From: an uncultured Prevotellaceae bacterium
GTDB lineage: Bacteria; Bacteroidota; Bacteroidia; Bacteroidales; Bacteroidaceae
Assembly: GCA_900316285.1 (NCBI GenBank)
Contig: ONCG01000001.1
Span: 62,001 to 126,000, forward strand
Direction: 5' to 3'
DNA length: 64,000 bases
Position numbers and translations under genes: made by a program
The notes under the pieces: generated by a model
Seen by the model: the letters and a program-made list of their open reading frames with translations, nothing else
What the model was told of the DNA's origin: nothing
Databases searched by the model: none
Shown here: piece by piece, positions 42,715 through 51,494 of the stretch
How positions within the stretch are numbered: position 1 is the stretch's first letter
Layout: every line of letters begins with the position of its first letter

Positions 42715-42795
42715 CATCGAACCGCACCGAGGTGCATTGAACCTTTTGAACCGAGCCGCAGGCTCATTGAACCATTTGCACTGCGCCGCAGGCGC
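42715..42795. repeat. Mini-hairpins with TTGAAC linkers after rsgA
   Basis: The hairpins GCACC-GA-GGTGC, GAGCC-GCA-GGCTC and GCGCC-GCA-GGCGC are separated by TTGAACC words. The last runs into the rsgA stop codon (42795-42797). Confidence 0.85.
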
Positions 42796-43979
42796 TAGTA
42801 CGCCGCCCGATACTTCCCGTCCTCCTTGTCTTCCATCATCGATAGGTAAGACTGGTATCGGCTCTGCGCAATATAGTGATCTTCCAATGCCTTCTGCACG
42901 GCACATCCTGGTTCGTGCGTATGCGTACAGTTATTAAACCGGCACCCTTTCGAGAAATGGAAAATCTCACGGAAATAGCTCGTCAACTCCTCAGGCTCCA
43001 TATCGAACGTCCCAAATCCCTTGATTCCCGGCGTATCAATCAGCCATCCACTGCCCCCTAAAATAGGGGGTTGGTGGTCTTCAGCACTTGCTTGAACGTC
43101 CGAAGGACTTTGCCTCTTTGAACGCTGCGAAGCAGCATTTAAACCTTGAACGCGCGAAGCGCTTTGAACCTCTTCCCCTTTTGGGGCAAGTCTGATCATT
43201 TCCGAAAACGTCGTAGTATGCATTCCCGTTTTATGCGCATCGCTAATCTCTGCCGTTCGCAGATTCACACCTGGCACCAGCCGATTGATAAGCGTCGACT
43301 TCCCCACTCCACTATTTCCACTCAGCAGCGTTATCTTCCCCTGCAGCAGTTCAAAGAGTCGGTCGATACCTTCACCCGTTTGTGCCGATACCTCCACACA
43401 CGTATAGCCGATGTTCTCGTAAAGCGTAATCAGCATCTGCTGAATGTGACGGTCGTCATCATTCAGCAGATCCAGTTTATTGAATACCAGTACCACTGGT
43501 ACGCTATATGCCTCGGCGGAAGCAAGGAAACGGTCGATAAACGTTGTCGACGTCTCAGGATAGTTCACCGTAACGATGAGGAATGCCTGGTCTACATTCG
43601 CTGCAATGATATGACTCTGTTTAGACAGGTTCGACGACTTGCGGATGATATAGTTCTTCCTATCCTCAATCCCCGTAATAAATGCCACCTCAGAACCACC
43701 CGCAACGCGTTGAACGTCCGTAGGACTTTGAACCTTTGAACGCTGCGAAGCAGCATTTGCGCTCGGCTTTGCCGCTTTCGTCGAGAAAGACCCTTGAACA
43801 CGCGAAACGCTTTGGATGCCCGCAGGGCTTATCGTCACCCTATCCCCTACCGCCACAGGATTCGTGCTCCGGATGCCTTTCAGCCGGAAGTTTCCTTTAA
43901 TCTTACAGTCCACGGTCTGACCATCGTCTGTTAAGACGGTGTACCAGCTTCCTGTATTTTTAATGACGAGTCCCTTCAT
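42795..43979 (-). CDS. rsgA: Ribosome small-subunit GTPase RsgA with two in-frame insertions
   Basis: 394 aa, clearly longer than the usual roughly 300. A circularly permuted GTPase that matures 30S subunits: N-terminal OB domain, G4 VFNKLDLL, G1 [18 protein letters not shown]3 [10 protein letters not shown] and a C-terminal zinc knuckle [14 protein letters not shown]. All core motifs are intact. Two extra stretches of about 45 residues each are encoded by mini-hairpin modules: one in the OB domain ([23 protein letters not shown] 43690-43830), one between MIRLAP and SGWLIDTPG ([23 protein letters not shown] 43052-43192). The two inserts share the peptides [13 protein letters not shown] and QSP(S/T)DVQ, so they are copies of the same material. 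Insertion sites look like surface loops. Confidence 0.93.
   Translation of the reverse strand: MKGLVIKNTGSWYTVLTDDGQTVDCKIKGNFRLKGIRSTNPVAVGDRVTISPAGIQSVSRVQGSFSTKAAKPSANAASQRSKVQSPTDVQRVAGGSEVAFITGIEDRKNYIIRKSSNLSKQSHIIAANVDQAFLIVTVNYPETSTTFIDRFLASAEAYSVPVVLVFNKLDLLNDDDRHIQQMLITLYENIGYTCVEVSAQTGEGIDRLFELLQGKITLLSGNSGVGKSTLINRLVPGVNLRTAEISDAHKTGMHTTTFSEMIRLAPKGEEVQSASRVQGLNAASQRSKRQSPSDVQASAEDHQPPILGGSGWLIDTPGIKGFGTFDMEPEELTSYFREIFHFSKGCRFNNCTHTHEPGCAVQKALEDHYIAQSRYQSYLSMMEDKEDGKYRAAY
43052..43192. repeat. Mini-hairpin insertion in the rsgA GTPase domain
   Basis: Plus-strand hairpins GTCC-GAA-GGAC, GCTGC-GAA-GCAGC and GCGC-GAA-GCGC are joined by TTGAAC words. The GCTGCGAAGCAGC unit contains GCGAAGC at 43127-43133. 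G/C-rich palindromes sit at both ends. Confidence 0.85.
43690..43830. repeat. Mini-hairpin insertion in the rsgA OB domain
   Basis: Contains GTCC-GTA-GGAC, GCTGC-GAA-GCAGC, the GCGCTCGGC..GCCGCTTTCGT cassette (43758-43795) and TTGAAC linkers, all in the rsgA reading frame. Confidence 0.85.
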
Positions 43980-43983
43980 GATT

Positions 43984-44104
43984 TTAGGTAATAAGTTATA
44001 GGTAATAGGTTATAGGTGATGATTAGTCTTGCCTCTCGCTTGCAATGAGTAGTCTCATCCCAGCAAAAGTAATCACCACCTATAACCTATTACCTATAAC
44101 CTAA
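43984..44104. repeat. Long inverted repeat between frr and rsgA
   Basis: TTATAGGTAATAGGTTATAGGTG-type words at 43984-44025 face their complement at 44070-44104 across about 45 nt. The words also contain TAA and TAG and border the frr stop (44107-44109). Could form an attenuator-like stem of about 34 bp in the frr-rsgA transcript. Confidence 0.8.
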
Positions 44105-44106
44105 TT

Positions 44107-44667
44107 TTACACCGTCATAATCTCCTTCTGCTTAGCAGCCAAGAGATCGTCAAGTTTCTTGATGAACTTATCGTGAATCTTCTGCAGCTCCAGCTCGGCA
44201 TCCTTCTCGTTGTCCTCCGACAGACCGTCCTTGATGGCCTTCTTCAGCTTATCCTTGATTTCGCCACGCACATTGCGCACCTCCACCTTAGCCTTCTCGC
44301 CGATCTTGTTGCATTGCTTCACCAGTTCCTTACGACGCTCCTCCGTAGGCTGTGGAATACCCAGGCGGATGATCTCGCCATTGTTCTCGGGTGTGATACC
44401 CACGTCGCTGTCCATGATGGCCTTTTCAATGTCGCGGATTGCCTTCTTGTCCCAAGGACGGATGGCAATCGTGCGAGCATCGGGGCACGACACATTGGCA
44501 ACTTGGTTCAGGGGAACCATCGAACCATAACTATTCACGCGTACACCATCCAGGATGGCCACGTTGGCACGGCCGGCACGCACGCGGTTCAGCGACTCCT
44601 CCAGGAACATCGCTGCCATCTCCATGCGCTCCTCAGCACCAGCTAGTGTTTGCTTTACGTCTATCAT
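44107..44667 (-). CDS. frr: Ribosome recycling factor
   Basis: 186 aa, normal length. It splits post-termination ribosomes with EF-G. Typical segments: LNRVRAGRANVAILDGVRVN, GSMVPLNQVANVSCPDARTI, AIMDSDVGITPENNGEIIRL and the helical C-terminal arm. It lies upstream of rsgA, with a 127-nt gap holding the inverted repeat. The 44668-44846 gap upstream is AT-rich and probably holds the promoter, not clearly defined. Confidence 0.97.
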   Translation of the reverse strand: MIDVKQTLAGAEERMEMAAMFLEESLNRVRAGRANVAILDGVRVNSYGSMVPLNQVANVSCPDARTIAIRPWDKKAIRDIEKAIMDSDVGITPENNGEIIRLGIPQPTEERRKELVKQCNKIGEKAKVEVRNVRGEIKDKLKKAIKDGLSEDNEKDAELELQKIHDKFIKKLDDLLAAKQKEIMTV

Positions 44668-44846
44668 ATTGAATATCTATTTAGGTTTTATTGTTCGAAA
44701 GATTTCTGCAAAGATAATGCATGTTCTCCAAACTACCAAAAATTTTTCATAAAATAATTTCAAATTGAAACACATCTGGAGAATTTCATAACGGAAATAA
44801 GCGGAAACTCACGGAACACACAGAAATCAATTTCCATTTTTTCTGA

Positions 44847-45266
44847 TTATTTCAGAGTTTTTCCGCTGTTAACAATCCACTCTGCATCATATTCAAAGTT
44901 GATCAATCGTTCTGGTTGTACATACATCTCCCAGAAATTCACAAGAAATCCCAACTGATAATTTGTAGCTTTCAGGTAATTGACAACTTGAGCACGATGT
45001 ACGTTCTCCAATTCCTTTACGGCCTTACATTCAACTAAAATCTTATCATAACACACAAAATCTGCAATATACTCCTGCTTTAAAGGTTCCCCCTTATAAT
45101 TGATTACAAATCTTTTCTCGCGTTCATAAGGGATATTTCTTAACAAGAATTCCTTTTCAAGGCTTTCTTGATACACCTTTTCCAAGAATCCTGTTCCAAG
45201 ATTCTTGTGAACCTCAAAGATAGCTCCACGTATAGCAAAAGACTCTTGGGGATAAAGAAGTGCCAT
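44847..45266 (-). CDS. GxxExxY protein
   Basis: 139 aa. It carries the naming motif in LGTGFLEKVYQESLEKEF, then IPYEREKRFVINYKGE, a nuclease-like core (YIADFVCYDKILVECKAVKE) and ATNYQLGFLVNFW near the C-terminus. The VECK and preceding D resemble a PD-(D/E)xK-type site. Function is unproven for the family; such genes are common, scattered singletons in Bacteroidetes genomes, often near surface polysaccharide loci. Its upstream and downstream flanks share TTTCCGTTTATTTCAGA-like words. Confidence 0.88.
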   Translation of the reverse strand: MALLYPQESFAIRGAIFEVHKNLGTGFLEKVYQESLEKEFLLRNIPYEREKRFVINYKGEPLKQEYIADFVCYDKILVECKAVKELENVHRAQVVNYLKATNYQLGFLVNFWEMYVQPERLINFEYDAEWIVNSGKTLK

Positions 45267-45329
45267 AATTTATTCAACAAGAATAATCAGAAAACCACAG
45301 AAAAAGAAATCTATTTCCGGTTTTTCCGT

Positions 45330-45836
45330 TTATTTCAGAGTATTTCCGTTATATATCTCTTCAGATATTATTCTCGCAATCCGCTCCAGATATTCTGCAT
45401 CCACCTCATCGAAAGTGCCTAACTCCGTGCTATCTATGTCGATGACACCCCACACTTCGCCAAGACTATCTTCTTCTTCCTCATCAGGTAGGAACATTGG
45501 CACAACGATCTCCGAACGGCTCAACGACGAGCACGCGATATGTCCGGGAAACTCCTCCACATCCGGCACCACCAGTGTCTTCCGTTCCTTCCATGCTGTT
45601 CCACATACACCTTTGCCATAAGGAATTGAGTAACAAGCTACAGTTCCCTGAAACGGTCCGAGAAGGAGCCTGCCCCCTTCGGGGGCTTTTTTGTAGAATC
45701 CTACCCAGAAAAACTCTTCTGGGAACATCGTCTTCATGGCAGCCGACACATTCGCCAGCACACCCACTACATTCGCCTCACCTGCTGCGAGGCTCTCCAC
45801 CTGCTTGCACAGCAGTTCATATCGTTCTCGTTTCAT
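45330..45836 (-). CDS. GAF-domain free methionine-(R)-sulfoxide reductase
   Basis: 168 aa, normal for the family. It reduces free Met-R-sulfoxide in the cytosol. Typical residues: FFWVGFYKKAPEGGRLLLGP, GKGVCGTAWKERKTLVVPDV and FPGHIACSSLSRSEIVVPMF, which include the catalytic and resolving Cys, then VWGVIDIDSTELGTFDEVD. A short Ala/Pro-free G/C cassette-like stretch (PEGGR) lies in the first loop. Confidence 0.9.
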   Translation of the reverse strand: MKRERYELLCKQVESLAAGEANVVGVLANVSAAMKTMFPEEFFWVGFYKKAPEGGRLLLGPFQGTVACYSIPYGKGVCGTAWKERKTLVVPDVEEFPGHIACSSLSRSEIVVPMFLPDEEEEDSLGEVWGVIDIDSTELGTFDEVDAEYLERIARIISEEIYNGNTLK

Positions 45837-45937
45837 CTATTCTTCCTTTAATTCATTATTTATTGTAGCATTTAGGGTGTCGAATCAGTTTCATTGCCTT
45901 AACTCTAGAGATGTAAGGTGTAAACAGATACATAACC

Positions 45938-47059
45938 CTATCCTATCTTATTCTCCCTCAACCATTCAGCTAAAAATTTGTCATACACTTCATAGACTCC
46001 TTGCTGATGAGTCAGCAACTGCTTGTCCATCAAGACTATGGCAGCCTTTTGCACACTGCTGGCAGAGTTTAAGTGATGTCGTTTCACGAATTCCATCCCC
46101 GTAATCTTAGTAGCCTTTCCTTCTTCACCGATTGCCACCACTAAATCCCTCTGCCTGATTGTCAGCTGAAACAGTATGTCCTTGTAGGCATCCTCGTTCT
46201 GCGCCACAATCTGCCTTATCGCCGTTTCCACATCTTCTATTGCGACTTCACTTTTTGTCGCGAAGAGTTGGTTTAGCACTTTCTGCAGATACCATGTAGT
46301 CCCATCAAAACGATCATATATGGTCTTCACTACACCATCAGCAATACGTTTCCCCCTCTTCTCAAACAGCCGCTTAGCAAACAACTCATATTCCATCAAC
46401 GCAACAGGTTTCAGGAACATCAAAGATACGCTTTGGTAGAAAGGACGGGCTGGCGAAGAAAACATCTCACTCATCAAGCTTTTCTGAGAACCAGAAAAGA
46501 CAAATACTGCATTCCTGCATTTTTGAACATACGTACGTAGCATTGCTTCCACATTCACCTCTGGGTAGTTAGCGACGGCCTGAAATTCATCTATAGCCAC
46601 GATGCATGGCCTGTCAGCATCCTGCAAATAGTTGAATATCTCCTCTAAAGTGAAAGCAGGCGACTTGATGTCACCGATTCCAAGATTCCAGCTAGCATTG
46701 CCCAGACCATCCATAGAGATGCCTGAACGCAGAGAGCTCACCACCTGCAAAAACCTATCGATGGCAGCTTGACCTCGAGTCTTTAGCCGGGTAACAATAC
46801 ACTTTCCCATCTGATAGACCATATCCTGCAAATTCTTTGTCGCATATATGTCTATCAAGAATGTGTAGAATTCCTTCTGTATTTCTTGTTGTGCAAAGCA
46901 ATGATACAGCAACCCCGTCTTCCCCATTCTGCGTGGCGAAATTAAAGCAACATGATTACCATTGCGTAGCAACATTGTCAGTTGCTGCGTTTCTGCAACC
47001 CTATCACAGAAATATTCTGCCGACTCATAGCCATAAGTGATAAAAGGATTTCCTATCAT
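45938..47059 (-). CDS. AAA ATPase of the archaeal-type ATP-binding family
   Basis: 373 aa from the ATG at 47059; an upstream TTG frame is rejected. Walker A is in ISPRRMGKTGLLYH, Walker B in CIVAIDEFQAVAN and a sensor-like FSGSQKSLMSEMF, followed by a C-terminal helical/winged-helix region. It belongs to the ATPase_2-type STAND-like group common in Bacteroidetes; the role is unknown. It resembles the protein at 55480-56655 in motif order. It is preceded by a 340-nt gap with mini-hairpins and G/C-rich palindromes. Confidence 0.85.
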   Translation of the reverse strand: MIGNPFITYGYESAEYFCDRVAETQQLTMLLRNGNHVALISPRRMGKTGLLYHCFAQQEIQKEFYTFLIDIYATKNLQDMVYQMGKCIVTRLKTRGQAAIDRFLQVVSSLRSGISMDGLGNASWNLGIGDIKSPAFTLEEIFNYLQDADRPCIVAIDEFQAVANYPEVNVEAMLRTYVQKCRNAVFVFSGSQKSLMSEMFSSPARPFYQSVSLMFLKPVALMEYELFAKRLFEKRGKRIADGVVKTIYDRFDGTTWYLQKVLNQLFATKSEVAIEDVETAIRQIVAQNEDAYKDILFQLTIRQRDLVVAIGEEGKATKITGMEFVKRHHLNSASSVQKAAIVLMDKQLLTHQQGVYEVYDKFLAEWLRENKIG

Positions 47060-47219
47060 ATTCTCGAAGTTATTACGACCTTGCAAAGATAAACATTTTT
47101 ATGAGTTTACGCAAGAAATTATCCAAAAAAGATTATCCAAATCGGATAATAATGCAAATTATAGCATTTAGAGTTAAATACAACCACTGCCCCTAAACTC
47201 ATAACACTCCGCTAAAACC

Positions 47220-47398
47220 AATGTGCCACGTTCAGAACGAAGTGGGGAAAGAGAGCGGCAGGTTGGGTCGATTACGCAGCTTCAGGGAAAAAGAACCACT
47301 CTAAACCATTCTCAACAGTTCTCAACCGCTGCGTAGCAGCCTCTAAACCGCCCGCAGGCTCAATCTCCCTCCCTACGGGGGAGGGCCGGGGTGGGGCT
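47220..47398. repeat. Mixed mini-hairpins and G/C-rich palindrome downstream of fcl
   Basis: Contains TTCTCAAC and CTCTAAACC linkers, the hairpins GCTGC-GTA-GCAGC and GCCCGCAGGC, and CCCTCCCTACGGGGGAGGG at 47366-47384, ending at the fcl stop (47399). 47087-47219 shows AT-rich sequence with no clear feature. Confidence 0.75.
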
Positions 47399-48340
47399 CT
47401 ACCTCTCCGCCCTCATCGGGTTATTCAGAAAGTCCTCATACGCCAGCCGGATGCCGTCCTCCAGTTCCGTCTTATAGGTCCAGCCAAGCGCTGTAGCCTT
47501 CGACACATCGAGCAGCTTACGGGGTGTTCCGTTCGGGCGGGTGGTGTCCCATTTGATCTCGCCCTCGTAGCCGATGACTTTCGCCACCAACTCCGTCAAC
47601 GCCTTGATGGTCAGTTCCTTCCCTGTTCCGGCATTCACCGTCTCGTTACCCGAGTAGTTGTTCATCAAGAACACGCAGAGGTTCGCGAGGTCGTCCACAT
47701 ACAAGAACTCGCGCAGCGGCGAACCGTCGCCCCAGCATGTCACCTCCTTCAGTCCAGCCACTTTCGCCTCATGGAAGCGCCGTATCAGTGCCGGCAGCAC
47801 ATGACTATGCTCCGGATGGTAGTTGTCGTTCGGTCCATAGAGGTTCGTTGGCATCACACTGATGTAGTCCGTGCCATACTGCCGGTTCAGAAACTCGCAG
47901 TATTTCAGTCCCGAGATTTTCGCCAGCGCATACGCCTCGTTCGTCTTCTCCAGCTCACCCGTCAACAGACAACTCTCCGTCATCGGCTGTGGTGCCATGC
48001 GCGGATAGATACAGCTACTACCCAGAAACTCCAGTTTCTTACATCCGTTCTTCCATGCCGCATGGATCACGTTCATCTCCAGCACCATGTTCTCGTACAT
48101 GAAGTCCGCCAGTGCATTCTGGTTCGCTACGATTCCTCCTACCTTCGCGGCCGCCAGGAACACATACTCCGGCTTCTCCTCAGCGAAGAACTTCTCCACT
48201 GCCTCCTGCCGCGTCAGGTCTAGTTCCTTATGCGTCCTCGTCACTATATTCGTATATCCCTGCCTTTGCAGTTCCCGTACAATCGCCGACCCCACCATTC
48301 CTCGGTGACCCGCCACGTATATCTTTGAACTATGTTCCAT
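47399..48340 (-). CDS. fcl: GDP-L-fucose synthase
   Basis: 313 aa, normal. It epimerises and reduces GDP-4-keto-6-deoxymannose to GDP-L-fucose. An N-terminal Rossmann motif [14 protein letters not shown], catalytic Ser in LGSSCIYP and the [14 protein letters not shown] segment with Tyr-x3-Lys are present. It works directly after Gmd, encoded about 660 nt upstream on the same strand with a small four-helix gene between. It supplies fucose for the surface polysaccharide. Confidence 0.96.
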   Translation of the reverse strand: MEHSSKIYVAGHRGMVGSAIVRELQRQGYTNIVTRTHKELDLTRQEAVEKFFAEEKPEYVFLAAAKVGGIVANQNALADFMYENMVLEMNVIHAAWKNGCKKLEFLGSSCIYPRMAPQPMTESCLLTGELEKTNEAYALAKISGLKYCEFLNRQYGTDYISVMPTNLYGPNDNYHPEHSHVLPALIRRFHEAKVAGLKEVTCWGDGSPLREFLYVDDLANLCVFLMNNYSGNETVNAGTGKELTIKALTELVAKVIGYEGEIKWDTTRPNGTPRKLLDVSKATALGWTYKTELEDGIRLAYEDFLNNPMRAER

Positions 48341-48366
48341 ATTTCAAAAAGTTGATAGTTTAAAGT

Positions 48367-48753
48367 TTAGAGTTTAGAGTCAGTTGAATCAGTTGATGGT
48401 TTGTAAGTTTTTTGTAATCCTGAAAGCAAACGAGCAACCTCTTCAATTAATTGATCCATGCTGAAACGATCGTCACTACTAATAAAACCAAGTTCTTCAG
48501 CAATCTCAAACTGGGATGAAACTTCCATGAGAGAGCCATAGGCCATTTCAATGAAGTGAGATTTGTCTTTGACAGAATAGCGGTTTACGCCCTCAGCTAT
48601 ATTTGAAGTAACAGAGACAGAAGCACGCCTAAGTTGGTCACACATGGCATAACGCTCCTCCGCAGGAAATTGCTTCAATAACTTGTATGTTCTCTTAACC
48701 ACGTCCTTTGCCTTTTGATAAGCAATCAACTTACGATAACCAAATACTTCCAT
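48367..48753 (-). CDS. Four-helix-bundle protein (S23/IVP family)
   Basis: 128 aa. It opens with VFGYRKLIAYQKAKDVVKRTY and contains LRRASVSVTSNIAEGVNR, the hallmark of the four-helix-bundle family first known from 23S rRNA intervening sequences. It sits alone between gmd and fcl, interrupting the pair. Its last codons and stop (DSKL, then TAA) lie inside CTCTAAAC repeat words, so the C-terminus is made of repeat sequence. Function unknown. Confidence 0.88.
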   Translation of the reverse strand: MEVFGYRKLIAYQKAKDVVKRTYKLLKQFPAEERYAMCDQLRRASVSVTSNIAEGVNRYSVKDKSHFIEMAYGSLMEVSSQFEIAEELGFISSDDRFSMDQLIEEVARLLSGLQKTYKPSTDSTDSKL

Positions 48754-48840
48754 AATTCTTAAACTCTAAATAGTTAAACAAACCCTAAACTATAATGAGT
48801 GTAGCGCTTAGAGTTGAGTGTCAGTTGAATCAATACGTGC

Positions 48841-49000
48841 TAAACTCTAAACTAAGCAGCGCTAAACTCTAAACCAAATAACTGTCTCTAAACTCTAAAC
48901 ACTAAACTCTAAACTAAATAACTGTCTCTAAACTCTAAACCCTAAACTCTATACTAAATAACTGTCTCTAAACTCTAAACTCTAAACTCTAAACTAAGAA
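48841..49000. repeat. Three 40-bp tandem repeats of CTAAACTCTAAAC type
   Basis: Near-identical 40-bp units at 48881-48920, 48921-48960 and 48961-49000, each starting ACTGTCTCTAAACTCTAAAC, preceded by two half-units. The array ends 3 nt before the gmd stop codon, whose TAGAGTTT context matches the repeated word on the minus strand. Confidence 0.92.
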
Positions 49001-49003
49001 ACT

Positions 49004-50080
49004 CTACGCGCCAGCGTAGAGTTTCCTCACCTTCTGCATATCATGCTCCACCATGATCCTCACGAGTTCCTCGAAGCTTGTCTTCTGCGGATTCCAGCCG
49101 AGCTGTGTACGGGCCTTCGTCGGATCACCGAGCAGCTGGTCCACCTCTGCCGGACGGAAGTACTTCGGGTCCACCTCAACCAGCACCTTTCCGGTCTTCA
49201 CGTCGATACCTTTCTCGTCGACACCCTCGCCTTCCCAGCGCAGTTCGATACCTGCAGCCTCGAAGGCACGGGTGCAGAACTCCCTCACCGTGTGGTATTC
49301 GCCAGTGGCCACCACATAATCATCCGGTTTCTCCTGCTGCAGCATCAGCCACATGCACTCCACGTAGTCCTTTGCATATCCCCAGTCACGCAACGAGTTC
49401 ATGTTACCCAGATACAACTTATCCTGATACCCCTGAGCGATGCGGGCTGCTGCCAGTGTAATCTTTCGTGTCACAAACGTCTCGCCGCGTCGCTCACTCT
49501 CGTGGTTGAACAAGATACCATTGCAGCAGAACATCCCGTAGCTCTCACGGTAGTTCTTCATGATCCAGAATCCATACAGCTTCGCTACGCCATACGGACT
49601 GCGCGGATAGAACGGCGTCGTCTCCTTCTGCGGCACCTCCTGCACTAGTCCGAACAGCTCCGATGTCGAAGCCTGATAGATACGGCACGAGTCTGCCAGC
49701 CCGGCAATACGCACGGCCTCGAGCAGCCTCAGCACGCCATTTGCATCCGCATCTGCTGTGAACTCCGGCACATCGAACGACACCTTCACATGGCTTTGTG
49801 CTGCAAGGTTATAGATCTCCGTCGGCTTCACCTCCGTGATGATACGAATCAGCGAACTCGAGTCCGTCATATCACCCCAGTGCAGGTTCACCAGTCGTTT
49901 CTTCTTCATGTCGCGCACCCACTCATCCAGATACAGATGCTCAATGCGTCCCGTGTTAAACGACGAGCTCCTCCTGAGGATGCCATGCACCTCGTAGCCC
50001 TTCTCAATCAAAAACTCGGCCAGGAACGATCCGTCCTGGCCCGTAATACCTGTTATCAATGCAACATTTCTCTTATTCAT
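49004..50080 (-). CDS. gmd: GDP-mannose 4,6-dehydratase
   Basis: 358 aa, normal. It converts GDP-mannose to GDP-4-keto-6-deoxy-mannose. Rossmann motif [20 protein letters not shown], catalytic [20 protein letters not shown] with Tyr-x3-Lys, and [13 protein letters not shown] are present. The start overlaps the upstream nucleotidyltransferase stop (ATGA at 50077-50080), so the two are translationally coupled. Confidence 0.97.
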   Translation of the reverse strand: MNKRNVALITGITGQDGSFLAEFLIEKGYEVHGILRRSSSFNTGRIEHLYLDEWVRDMKKKRLVNLHWGDMTDSSSLIRIITEVKPTEIYNLAAQSHVKVSFDVPEFTADADANGVLRLLEAVRIAGLADSCRIYQASTSELFGLVQEVPQKETTPFYPRSPYGVAKLYGFWIMKNYRESYGMFCCNGILFNHESERRGETFVTRKITLAAARIAQGYQDKLYLGNMNSLRDWGYAKDYVECMWLMLQQEKPDDYVVATGEYHTVREFCTRAFEAAGIELRWEGEGVDEKGIDVKTGKVLVEVDPKYFRPAEVDQLLGDPTKARTQLGWNPQKTSFEELVRIMVEHDMQKVRKLYAGA

Positions 50081-51189
50081 TTTGATAAACCTTTCTTTTT
50101 CTGTAAACTATAACGCACTTTCTTTATATCTCGTAATTGATGCCAAATCAAAAAAACGGGGCGAGACAACGATTCTGACGGGAATTCTTTTACAAAGTGT
50201 AAGTCTCGGTAAATCTCCCGACCAAAGGAAATCAATTTCCCTCTCACTGGTAACCGATAGCGAGGATCAAAATGTCCGAAATCACCACCAACAACTATCT
50301 CTTGTTCTATCATGCTCCCGATTTTACTATCAGGTTCCACAAGCAAGAACTCGTCAGCAAGACCAAGATTGTTTTTCAGCACCCACATCACTCCATTCAC
50401 GAATTTCATCATTCGAAGTTCTTTAAACACTGACAGGTCCTGCAATCGCTCTTCCTCTGTAAAGCCCCGTTTCAACAAATAGTAGTAATCAATAAAATGC
50501 CTATAACCAATACCACCAGAGAAGAAATGCTTCATGATATGTGCCATCTGGAACACCCTATTGAAACCATTTGTTGGCATACACAACTGGCCACCGTCTG
50601 GCATCTGCTCAAAATGACGATACTGCTCGTCAGCTTGTTCGGAGAAAAACTTCTGAAGCCTCTTATTCAGATACAGATTATTAAGAAAGCATGGTGTATA
50701 GTGTACCTCCATGATGATTCCTTTCAGAATAGGAAAGTGAATCTCATGATATTGGTCGTGCGTGTCGGGGAAGAAACTCTTTACATAGTTATATATTTCC
50801 TCTCGTTCTCCCTCCACCCAAATATCAATATCTCCAGGGGTGCGCATCAGTGGGTCAGGATACATCAGGGCATTCCCCTGCCCTTTCAGTACACAGCTAC
50901 GAAAACCTTCCTTTCGGAAAGCCTCAACAGCGAATGCTGACCTATTAAACAATTCCTCATTTCGTTTGCCAAGCATTGAGGTATCTGCCATCCATTCAAG
51001 CACGTCATCGTCAGTAGGTTTGTTTTCCCCACTCGATATACGTTTCATTCCATAGAAAAATACGCCAACAATAGCCTGCCTCTGTGCAAACTCCAACAAG
51101 TCATGCCAGCATATTTTCCCTACACAATCAGGAATAGGACGTTCCTCATCGATGCAAAAACGCAGAAATTCTAAATAATCTTCTATCAC
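50077..51189 (-). CDS. Nucleotidyltransferase-family protein
   Basis: 370 aa from a GTG at 51189; no closer ATG fits. It matches the uncharacterised nucleotidyltransferase family (PF14907-like): [20 protein letters not shown], then the catalytic-type GDIDIWVEG and a conserved [15 protein letters not shown]-like strand. Members are often found in polysaccharide loci; substrate is unknown. Codon use appears more AT-rich than gmd. It overlaps gmd by 4 nt. Confidence 0.82.
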   Translation of the reverse strand: MIEDYLEFLRFCIDEERPIPDCVGKICWHDLLEFAQRQAIVGVFFYGMKRISSGENKPTDDDVLEWMADTSMLGKRNEELFNRSAFAVEAFRKEGFRSCVLKGQGNALMYPDPLMRTPGDIDIWVEGEREEIYNYVKSFFPDTHDQYHEIHFPILKGIIMEVHYTPCFLNNLYLNKRLQKFFSEQADEQYRHFEQMPDGGQLCMPTNGFNRVFQMAHIMKHFFSGGIGYRHFIDYYYLLKRGFTEEERLQDLSVFKELRMMKFVNGVMWVLKNNLGLADEFLLVEPDSKIGSMIEQEIVVGGDFGHFDPRYRLPVRGKLISFGREIYRDLHFVKEFPSESLSRPVFLIWHQLRDIKKVRYSLQKKKGLSK

Positions 51190-51281
51190 TCTATGAAACT
51201 ATAAACTAGTAACGGCAGCTACACTGCTCTTGAACCGAAAGTCATCGACCGAAACAGTGCTATCACGCAAAGCGCAACGCC

Positions 51282-51494
51282 TTACACGACCGAAGGTCCT
51301 TACACGAGCCACAGGCTCCTTACACGACGCGAAGCGTCCTTACACGACCGAAGGTCCTTACACGAGCCACAGGCTCCTTACACGACGCGAAGCGTCCTTA
51401 CACGGCCGAAGGCCATTACACGAGCCGAAGGCTCCTTACACGACGCGCAGCGTCCTTACACGGCCGAAGGCCCTTACACGCTCGAAGCGCTTAC
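51282..51494. repeat. Mini-hairpin array with TTACACG linkers, 58-bp super-period
   Basis: TTACACG occurs at 51282, 51300, 51320, 51340, 51358, 51378, 51398, 51416, 51436, 51456 and 51474, giving an 18-20-20 pattern repeated three times (58 bp). Between linkers are the hairpins ACC-GAA-GGT or GGCC-GAA-GGCC, GAGCC-ACA/GAA-GGCTC and GACGC-GAA/GCA-GCGTC. The final TTAC is the complement of the CapD stop context (51491-51493). Confidence 0.95.

Noticed and set aside
51282-51494. CRISPR array
   Set aside because: Units are 18-20 bp with a 7-bp constant part and palindromic variable parts; no cas genes are nearby.
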